Shown one piece after another: positions 32,002-36,647 of a stretch of DNA of 36,647 nucleotides. The notes below the pieces were generated by a model. That model had not been told where the DNA came from. It ran no database searches and worked only from the letters and a program-made list of their open reading frames with translations. The first letter of the stretch is position 1. Each line of letters begins with the position of its first letter. The position numbers and the translations under genes are program-made. Source of the DNA: Quadrisphaera sp. RL12-1S (GTDB lineage Bacteria; Actinomycetota; Actinomycetes; Actinomycetales; Quadrisphaeraceae); assembly GCF_014270065.1 (NCBI RefSeq), contig NZ_JACNME010000021.1, positions 1-36,647 of the forward strand, in the 5' to 3' direction.

Positions 32002-32669
32002 GGCGCTGTGCCGGCGGCGGCGCGTGGTGCTGGTGGTGGTGGTGGTGGACGGTCCCAGGGGCGCACCAGCGCGGCGACCACCAGCCCCAGGGCGGCACCG
32101 GTGCACCAGCCCGCCAGCACGTCGGTGAGCCAGTGGGCCCCGAGGTAGACCCGGGAGAGCCCCACCACCAGCGAGTACGCCGCCGAGGCCGCCACCGCCA
32201 GCACCCGAGCGACCGCACTGCGCAGCGCGGCCACGGCGAGCACGGCCAGGCCGGTGGCCAGCGCCGCGGAGGCCGTCGCGTGGCCGCTGGGGAACGACGG
32301 GTCCAGCGGGTGGTCAAGTGCCTCGGCGGCGGGCGGGCGGGGTCTGTCGACGAGGCGCTTGGTGCTGGCGCTGACCGCCGGGGCGACGGCCACCACGAGC
32401 GCCGCGCAGGCGACCGGCCGCCACGACCTCCAGCGCAGCGCCAGGGGCACGGACACCGCCGCCGCCAGCACGGTCCGGTAGGCCGTGGTGCCGAGGTCGG
32501 AGAGCAGCCGCACCGCCGGCGTGAGCTGCGGGGAGCGCAGCCGCTCGGCCAGCGCCTTCGCCGGCTCGTCGAGGCGGCTGATGGCGCCGTGAGCCAGCAC
32601 GTCGGTCCCCAGCGCCACGGCCAGCGCCGCGAGCACGGCGGCCCCCAGGAGGAGGTGGCGCGTCCTCAC
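31998..32669 (-). CDS. PAP2-family membrane phosphatase
   Basis: The 223-residue protein has six likely helices and the three PAP2 motifs: KRLVDRPRPP (KxxxxxxRP), PSGHA and SRVYLGAHWLTDV (SRxxxxxHxxxD), with the catalytic His residues present. The family removes phosphate from lipid phosphates such as phosphatidic acid or undecaprenyl and other prenyl diphosphates at the membrane. The Pro-rich tail (RPPPPPPAP) is coded by a TGG/GGT-type run. The GTG 32669 start overlaps the lycopene cyclase stop in GTGA, and its stop overlaps the ABC exporter start. Given the neighbours, a prenyl diphosphate or glycerolipid phosphate is the best guess for its substrate. Confidence 0.9.
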   Translation of the reverse strand: MRTRHLLLGAAVLAALAVALGTDVLAHGAISRLDEPAKALAERLRSPQLTPAVRLLSDLGTTAYRTVLAAAVSVPLALRWRSWRPVACAALVVAVAPAVSASTKRLVDRPRPPAAEALDHPLDPSFPSGHATASAALATGLAVLAVAALRSAVARVLAVAASAAYSLVVGLSRVYLGAHWLTDVLAGWCTGAALGLVVAALVRPWDRPPPPPPAPRAAAGTAP

Positions 32670-33976
32670 CGCGGGCCCCGCGGGCCCCGCGGACCCCGCA
32701 GGCGGCGGGCGGCGTCGAGCGCGGCCGCCCGGAGCATCGGCGCGCGGGGCGAGGTCGCCATGAGGGCCAGCTCCTCCGCCGGGGAGGTGAGCCCGTCCAG
32801 GAAGCGCAGCACCCGCTGCGGGGGGTTGCGGGCGAAGAGCCGCACGAAGAAGTCCGGCCCGTCGAGCCCCCCGTGCCGCGGCCCGTCGAGGAGGGCCCGC
32901 AGCACGAGCGCGTCCATCCAGGCGTGGCGGCGGGGGTACGGGCGCGGGACCTCGAGGCGGTCGCCGGGGACGCCGGCGGCCAGCTGCCCGGCCAGGGCCC
33001 GCGCGGCGCGCTGCATCGCGGTGAACGCGTAGCCGGTGGACGGGCGCACCGCGCCGCCGGCCGTCCCGAGCCTCACCACGCGGCTGCGGCGCAGGCCCGG
33101 CGGAGCGGGCGGGCGCTGCGGGAAGAGCGCGTCGGTCATGGGGATCGCCCCGGTCTCGACGTGCTCGACCAGCAGCTCGCGGGTCGTCGTCGTCCCCATC
33201 GCCCGTGGGAGGTAGGCGGCCAGGGCCGCCGCCTGCTCGGCGCCGTCCAGCGGTTCGGGCACGAAGGCCGTGTGCTCCACCAGGGCCGTGGCGGCGTCGC
33301 TGGGCAGGCAGTAGCCGAACGCGAGGCCGACCTCCGGCTGCGGCACGGAGAAGTCCATGAGCACGGCCCGGTCGGGGTCCACCGACCCGTCACGACCGCG
33401 CACCCGCTGGCCCAGGAAGTGCTGGACGAGGGTCGAGGCGCCGGGCCGGGCCGGTGGCGCGGGGCGCGAGTCCAGCACCGCGCGCGCGGGCAGCTCACCA
33501 CCCGGCAGGACCACGCGGGTGCCGGTGGCGTCCTCCCGGACGGCCAGCGCCGTCTGCGGGAGGTGCTCCAGCTGCAGCGCACCGCGGTCGCCGGCACGGG
33601 CGACGAGCCCGGCCACGTGGTCGTAGTAGTCCTCCCCGCGCACCATGGCGTAGCGCAGCGGGGCGAGGTCGAGGCGCGCTGCGGCGCCGTCGGGCGCCAC
33701 CACCTCCACGCGCGGCCACCAGCGGTGCACGGCGGGCTCCAGCTCCGCCTCGGCCCGGCTGCCGCGCAGCAGCCACGAGCACCACGTGCGGTCCGCCGGC
33801 CGCTCGGCGAGCCGGTCGACGGGGTCGACGACGACGACGCGCAGCGGCCGCCGCTGCGGCTGTCGCAGCAGGTGGAGCGCCAGGTGGTGCAGCACGGCCG
33901 TCCCGGCGCCGCCCCCGCCGAGCAGGACGGCGTCGGCGACGGCGGGGGTGGGCTGCACCCCCGCATGGTGACCCAC
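32666..33976 (-). CDS. crtY: Lycopene cyclase (CrtY type)
   Basis: The 436-residue FAD-dependent (redox-neutral) cyclase makes beta-rings from lycopene in carotenoid synthesis. Signature pieces: VLLGGGGAGTAVLHHLA (nucleotide fold, about 17-33), DRTWCSW (the D-R-T-W-x-x-W motif of CrtY), QHFLGQRV, VLMDF, IPMTDALFP and LGTAGGAVRPSTGYAFTAMQR (the conserved GGxxRPSTGYAF). The length fits the family. The C-terminus ends in three Gly-Pro-Arg repeats coded by a near-perfect 9-base tandem, which is unusual. GTG 33976 or GTG 33958 can start it. No other carotenoid gene is in this window; they must lie elsewhere. It heads an overlapping set with PAP2 and the ABC exporter. The pigment type is not determined. 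Confidence 0.9.
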   Translation of the reverse strand: MGHHAGVQPTPAVADAVLLGGGGAGTAVLHHLALHLLRQPQRRPLRVVVVDPVDRLAERPADRTWCSWLLRGSRAEAELEPAVHRWWPRVEVVAPDGAAARLDLAPLRYAMVRGEDYYDHVAGLVARAGDRGALQLEHLPQTALAVREDATGTRVVLPGGELPARAVLDSRPAPPARPGASTLVQHFLGQRVRGRDGSVDPDRAVLMDFSVPQPEVGLAFGYCLPSDAATALVEHTAFVPEPLDGAEQAAALAAYLPRAMGTTTTRELLVEHVETGAIPMTDALFPQRPPAPPGLRRSRVVRLGTAGGAVRPSTGYAFTAMQRAARALAGQLAAGVPGDRLEVPRPYPRRHAWMDALVLRALLDGPRHGGLDGPDFFVRLFARNPPQRVLRFLDGLTSPAEELALMATSPRAPMLRAAALDAARRLRGPRGPRGPR

Positions 33977-34043
33977 GTCCGGACCGGCAACGCGTGGATC
34001 TTCCGCGGCTGTCGCTCTCGGCGGTGGGCGCTACGGTGTCGGC

Positions 34044-34640
34044 GTGACCCACCTGGTGACCACCGAGCGTCTCGTCGTGCGCGACTGGGAGCTCTCTGAC
34101 GCCGCCGCCGCCCTCACCGTCTTCGGGGACGAGAGGGTGTCCCGCTGGCTCGCGCCCGCGGCCGACGCGGTTCCGGACGAGCAGGCCATGGCCGCCCGCC
34201 TGGAGCAGTGGCGCGCCGAGCAGGTGCGCGAGGGGGACGACGTCGAGCAGTTCGTCGGCCGGTGGGCCCTGGCCCGCTCCGAGGACGGCGTGGTGGTCGG
34301 CGCGCTGGTGCTGCGCACGATGCCGCCGCACGGGGAGGACCTGGAGATCGCCTGGCAGCTGGCGCCCGAGCACTGGGGCCACAGCTACGCCAGCGAGGGC
34401 GCGCGGGCCCTGGCGGCCTGGGCCTTCCGGCAGGGCGCCTCCGAGGTGTTCGCCGTCATCAGGCCCGGCAACGAGCGCGGCGAGTGGATCGCGCGGCGCC
34501 TGGGCATGGAGTGGGTCGGCGAGACCGACAAGTACTACGACCTCCACCTGCGCGTGTACCGGCTGCGACCCTCCGACATCGCCCCGCCGGACCCGGTCAC
34601 CACCGGCTCGCTGCCGGTCATCACCCCTCGCCCCGCCTGA
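34044..34640 (+). CDS. GNAT-family N-acetyltransferase (RimJ/RimL-like)
   Basis: The 198-residue protein opens with TTERLVVRDWELSDAAAALTVFGDERVSRWL, the usual start of the Acetyltransf_3 (RimJ/RimL) group. It continues through LEIAWQLAPEHWGHSYASEGARALAAWAF, the acetyl-CoA binding region with the xxWGxGYAxEA-like motif (here HWGHSYASEG), and RPGNERGEWIARRLGMEWVG for the final strand. Family members acetylate ribosomal proteins or small amines; the target cannot be told. The C-terminal 25 residues are Pro-rich. GTG 34044 starts it 67 bases from the divergent crtY. The last 20 bases overlap the end of the convergent MFS gene. Confidence 0.9.
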   Translation: MTHLVTTERLVVRDWELSDAAAALTVFGDERVSRWLAPAADAVPDEQAMAARLEQWRAEQVREGDDVEQFVGRWALARSEDGVVVGALVLRTMPPHGEDLEIAWQLAPEHWGHSYASEGARALAAWAFRQGASEVFAVIRPGNERGEWIARRLGMEWVGETDKYYDLHLRVYRLRPSDIAPPDPVTTGSLPVITPRPA

Positions 34641-35937
34641 CGCCCGCGCCGGCGCGGTCCTTCTTCGGGAAGCGCTGCGCCAGCGCCACGCGGATCGGGG
34701 GCACCACCACCCCCTCGGACGCCAGCTGCGCCCGCACCTTGCGGCGCGTCACGAGGACGCCGACGAGGCCCACGGCCCACACGGCGTACTGCACGCTGAA
34801 GGCGGCCCGGAAGTCGCCGAGGGAGTAGTCGCCGCCGGTGACGTCGAGCACCACCCCGACGGCCAGGACGGTGAGCAGGCTCGCCACGAAGCCGCCCACG
34901 TTGACGATGCCCGTGGCGGTGCCCTGGCGGTCCGCGGGGTTGAAGGTGCGGGCGTAGTCGAACCCCACCATCGAGCCCGGTCCACCGCTGGCCAGCGCCA
35001 GCACGAGCAGGGCCAGCAGCCACAGCGGCGCGGGGCCGGGCCAGGCGATCACCGTCGTCCAGGCGGCCGCGTTGGCGGCCACGATGGTCAGCACCAGCCA
35101 GGAGCGGCGCAGCGGGTGGCGGGACACCAGGACGCCCAGGAGCGGCCCGGCCACCAGCCCCGCGACCACGTAGGAGGTGAACAGCGCGCTGACCGCGGCC
35201 TGCGGGACGCCTTCGCCGCGCTCGAGGAACGGGAAGCCCCACATGAGGGCGAACACCGTCCCGGGGAACTGCGTGGCGAAGTGGCTCCACAGGCCCAGGC
35301 GGGTGCCGGGGTGGCGCCAGGCGCGCACCAGGTCCCGACCGGCCTTGGACCAGCTCAGCGGCGGCCCCGAGCGGCTGCGCACGCCCGGGGCGTCGCGCAC
35401 CACGAGGGCCACGAGGACGACGGCGAGCACTCCGAGGGCCGCCGCTGACGCGAACGCCGGCGTCCACCCCGGCCCGGAGAGGACCGCGACGAGCGGGACG
35501 GCGGAGAGCACCTGCCCCAGCTGGCCGAGAAGGCCCGTGAGCTGGGTGATGACGGGGGCCTGGCGGGCGGGGAACCAGGCGCCCACCAGTCGCAGCACGC
35601 TGATGAAGGTGAGGGCGTCACCGGCGCCGACGAGCACGCGGCCGAGCACCGCCAGCGGCAGCACCTCGCCCACGGCGAGCACCAGCTGGCCGGCCGCCAT
35701 GAGCAGGCCGCCGACCACCACGAGCCGGCGCGTGCCGAACCTGTCCAGGAGCACTCCCGCGGGCACCTGGAGGAGGGCGTAGACGAGCAGCTGGAGCACG
35801 GTGAAGGCGGAGACGGCGGCTGCTGTGGTGCCGAACCTGTCGACCGCGTCGAGCCCCGCGACCCCGAACGAGGTCCTCTGCAGGACCGCCACCACGTACG
35901 CCGCGACGCCGACGCCCCAGACCACCCACGCGCGCAC
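34621..35937 (-). CDS. MFS transporter
   Basis: Permease of about 438 residues with 12 predicted helices. GTG 35937 gives VRAWVVWGVGVAAYVVAVLQRTSFGVAGLDAV, typical of the nitrate/hexose-phosphate/oxalate-like MFS branch, and the loop 2-3 motif reads LLDRFGTRRLVVVGG. The loop between the halves is short, and the C-terminal tail is basic (RRKVRAQL, then RFPKKDRAGAGVRRGEG). The substrate is unknown; it is likely an anion, sugar or drug. Longer open frames reach through the upstream gap and are not real. Its stop codon lies inside the GNAT gene end. The terminator of the DUF1540 gene separates it from that gene upstream. Confidence 0.87.
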   Translation of the reverse strand: MRAWVVWGVGVAAYVVAVLQRTSFGVAGLDAVDRFGTTAAAVSAFTVLQLLVYALLQVPAGVLLDRFGTRRLVVVGGLLMAAGQLVLAVGEVLPLAVLGRVLVGAGDALTFISVLRLVGAWFPARQAPVITQLTGLLGQLGQVLSAVPLVAVLSGPGWTPAFASAAALGVLAVVLVALVVRDAPGVRSRSGPPLSWSKAGRDLVRAWRHPGTRLGLWSHFATQFPGTVFALMWGFPFLERGEGVPQAAVSALFTSYVVAGLVAGPLLGVLVSRHPLRRSWLVLTIVAANAAAWTTVIAWPGPAPLWLLALLVLALASGGPGSMVGFDYARTFNPADRQGTATGIVNVGGFVASLLTVLAVGVVLDVTGGDYSLGDFRAAFSVQYAVWAVGLVGVLVTRRKVRAQLASEGVVVPPIRVALAQRFPKKDRAGAGVRRGEG

Positions 35938-35990
35938 CCGACCAGTCTCCCGGGTGCTGGTGCCACGGACGCGCACCCCCCGTGGACGAC

Positions 35991-36028
35991 GACCGCCGGC
36001 CGTCGCCCACGGGCGACGACCGGCGGTC
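35991..36028. terminator. Long hairpin terminator after the DUF1540 gene
   Basis: GACCGCCGG (35991-35999) pairs with CCGGCGGTC (36020-36028), and CGTCGCC (36001-36007) pairs with GGCGACG (36012-36018), with one C-A mismatch between the blocks and a CACG loop. It begins 41 bases beyond the DUF1540 stop on the minus strand. It also isolates the MFS gene downstream. Confidence 0.85.
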
Positions 36029-36068
36029 CGGGTGGTGCTGGTGCGCCCGGGTGCCGGGCGCGGGCGGC

Positions 36069-36371
36069 TCAGGAGGCCTGGAAGGTGAGGCACGCCGCGG
36101 TGTCGGCACCGCTCGCGCCGGCGCCCACGCGGATGGAGCTGGCGGTGCACTCGAGGTCGGCGTTGAACGCGCAGTTGCTGCGCGAGCAGGCGCCCACCTG
36201 GGCCACGACCTTGTCCAGGCCGCCCTTGCGGCTGAGCGGGATGAAGGTCCCGCAGTCCGCAGACCCGTCGGCAGAGCCGACGGTGATCGCGAAGGCGTGG
36301 CAGCCGTCGTGGTTGTACGAGCAACCGGCGACGGTGCACTCGGTGACGGCGGGCATCTCGAGCGTGGCCAC
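36069..36371 (-). CDS. Tandem DUF1540 protein (Cys-rich, probable metal binder)
   Basis: The 100-residue protein has GTG 36371 as start, with GGAGGT four bases upstream, a strong site. It holds two copies of a DUF1540-like motif. The first has Cys12, Cys17, Cys24 and Cys40 (CTVAGCSYNHDGC, then ADCGTF); the second has Cys62, Cys67, Cys75 and Cys94 (CSRSNCAFNADLEC, then AACLTF). Four Cys per copy in the same spacing suggest two small metal sites, probably zinc. The family occurs in actinobacteria and firmicutes, and its function is unknown. There is no signal sequence. It is transcribed alone, with a terminator downstream and about 115 bases upstream before the AT-rich hairpin at 36488. Confidence 0.85.
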   Translation of the reverse strand: MATLEMPAVTECTVAGCSYNHDGCHAFAITVGSADGSADCGTFIPLSRKGGLDKVVAQVGACSRSNCAFNADLECTASSIRVGAGASGADTAACLTFQAS

Positions 36372-36487
36372 GGTGACCTCCAGGGAGTCAGGACGGTGAA
36401 TTCCTGTCCATGACCATATCGGCTCCGACCCGGAATCTCTAATGCAACACCCCAGGTCAGCGGCCGTTCGTGATAGATCAGGCCCCT

Positions 36488-36529
36488 CTTTCGATATTCG
36501 GTGAGGCTGCCCTCACCGAATATCGAAAG
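36488..36529. repeat. Perfect 19-bp-stem hairpin with an A+T core
   Basis: CTTTCGATATTCGGTGAGG (36488-36506) is the exact reverse complement of CCTCACCGAATATCGAAAG (36511-36529), with a CTGC loop. The TATTCG/CGAATA core is unusually A+T-rich for this genome. The 14-mer GGTGAGGCTGCCCT across the loop is repeated at 36548-36561. It lies seven bases beyond the stop of the gene entering from the right and 117 bases upstream of the DUF1540 start, so it may be a terminator, an operator or both. Confidence 0.85.
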
Positions 36530-36535
36530 GACGGC

Positions 36536-36647
36536 TCAGCGATATGAGGTGAGGCTGCCCTGGCCGCCGCGGCGGCCGCCCTGGCCGCCCTGGCGGCCGC
36601 GGCCCGAGCCCCCACCGCTGGCGGCCGCGCCGGCGGTGGGGGCTCGG
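36536..36647 (-). CDS. C-terminal end of a Gly/Arg-rich protein (partial, cut by window edge)
   Basis: One minus-strand frame ends at TGA 36538-36536. Its last residues include GRGRQGGQGGRRGGQG followed by SLTSYR and a stop, preceded by AAASGGGS. Gly-Arg-Gln-rich tails like this are common at the end of actinobacterial DEAD-box RNA helicases and other RNA-binding proteins, and the strong hairpin follows the stop as expected. Only 37 codons are visible, and other frames in this repetitive GC-rich stretch are also open, so the call is tentative. Confidence 0.4.
   Translation of the reverse strand, partial: RAPTAGAAASGGGSGRGRQGGQGGRRGGQGSLTSYR
36604..36647. repeat. Inverted repeat at the window edge
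   Basis: CCGAGCCCCCACCG (36604-36617) and CGGTGGGGGCTCGG (36634-36647) are exact reverse complements around a 16-base spacer, which itself can form a small GGC/GCC stem. The right arm ends exactly at the last base. The stem could be real (inside the Gly/Arg-rich coding stretch) or mark a fold-back at a contig end. Confidence 0.6.

Noticed and set aside
36560-36603. Possible CRISPR or tandem array from GGCCGCC-like units
   Set aside because: The units are short, irregular and without spacers; Gly, Arg and Gln codons explain them.

Overview
This window looks like chromosomal DNA from a very GC-rich actinobacterium. Hand counts give 47 G+C in 60 bases at 12901-12960. Many genes start with GTG, and neighbouring stop and start codons often overlap as ATGA or GTGA. 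Typical actinobacterial genes are present: a HisC/Pat-type aminotransferase, an E1alpha/E1beta/E2 2-oxo-acid dehydrogenase, a CopD-CtaG fusion, a WXG100-like protein and a CrtY-type lycopene cyclase. The style resembles Kineosporiales or related pigmented actinobacteria, but this is a guess from content alone. No rRNA, tRNA, CRISPR array, transposase or phage gene was recognised.

Region 1 (about 1-4988) is the accessory-looking part. It has lower G+C in places (33 of 60 bases at 3781-3840) and small unrelated genes: the start of an AbrB-type DNA-binding protein, a single-pass membrane protein, a translationally coupled VOC protein and alpha/beta hydrolase, an RmlD-like reductase, a CoaC-like flavoprotein and a second VOC protein. 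Its intergenic gaps are rich in small palindromes. It ends in about 700 bases with no recognisable gene but with a nested inverted repeat.

Region 2 (4989-14509) is dense core DNA. A four-gene minus-strand operon runs copD-ctaG fusion, S9 peptidase, Gfo/Idh/MocA oxidoreductase, thioredoxin-NHL protein. It is divergent from a DUF2470 gene, and a good match to a DtxR/IdeR iron box lies between them. A nitrilase-family amidase and a type II 3-dehydroquinase (aroQ) follow, also divergent.

Region 3 (14555-19570) carries an aromatic aminotransferase (pat/hisC2) followed by E1alpha, E1beta and E2 of a 2-oxo-acid dehydrogenase. A perfect 33-bp operator-like palindrome, built of two 12-bp palindromes, sits just upstream of E1alpha. 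No matching regulator and no E3 gene are present here.

Region 4 (19665-29359) holds a sugar-porter MFS protein, a WXG100-like protein coupled to a lipase-like protein, a degenerate GT2-like protein coupled to a MOSC protein, an M23-like protein without zinc ligands, purB between two strong hairpin terminators, an aldo/keto reductase, a 61-residue membrane protein and a CPBP-family protein.

Region 5 (29413-36647) holds a HAD hydrolase, then a tightly overlapped minus-strand set: lycopene cyclase, PAP2 phosphatase and an ABC exporter. A GNAT acetyltransferase and an MFS transporter converge with overlapping ends. A tandem DUF1540 gene is followed by a strong terminator. The window closes with a perfect 19-bp-stem hairpin and what may be the Gly/Arg-rich tail of a gene entering from the right.
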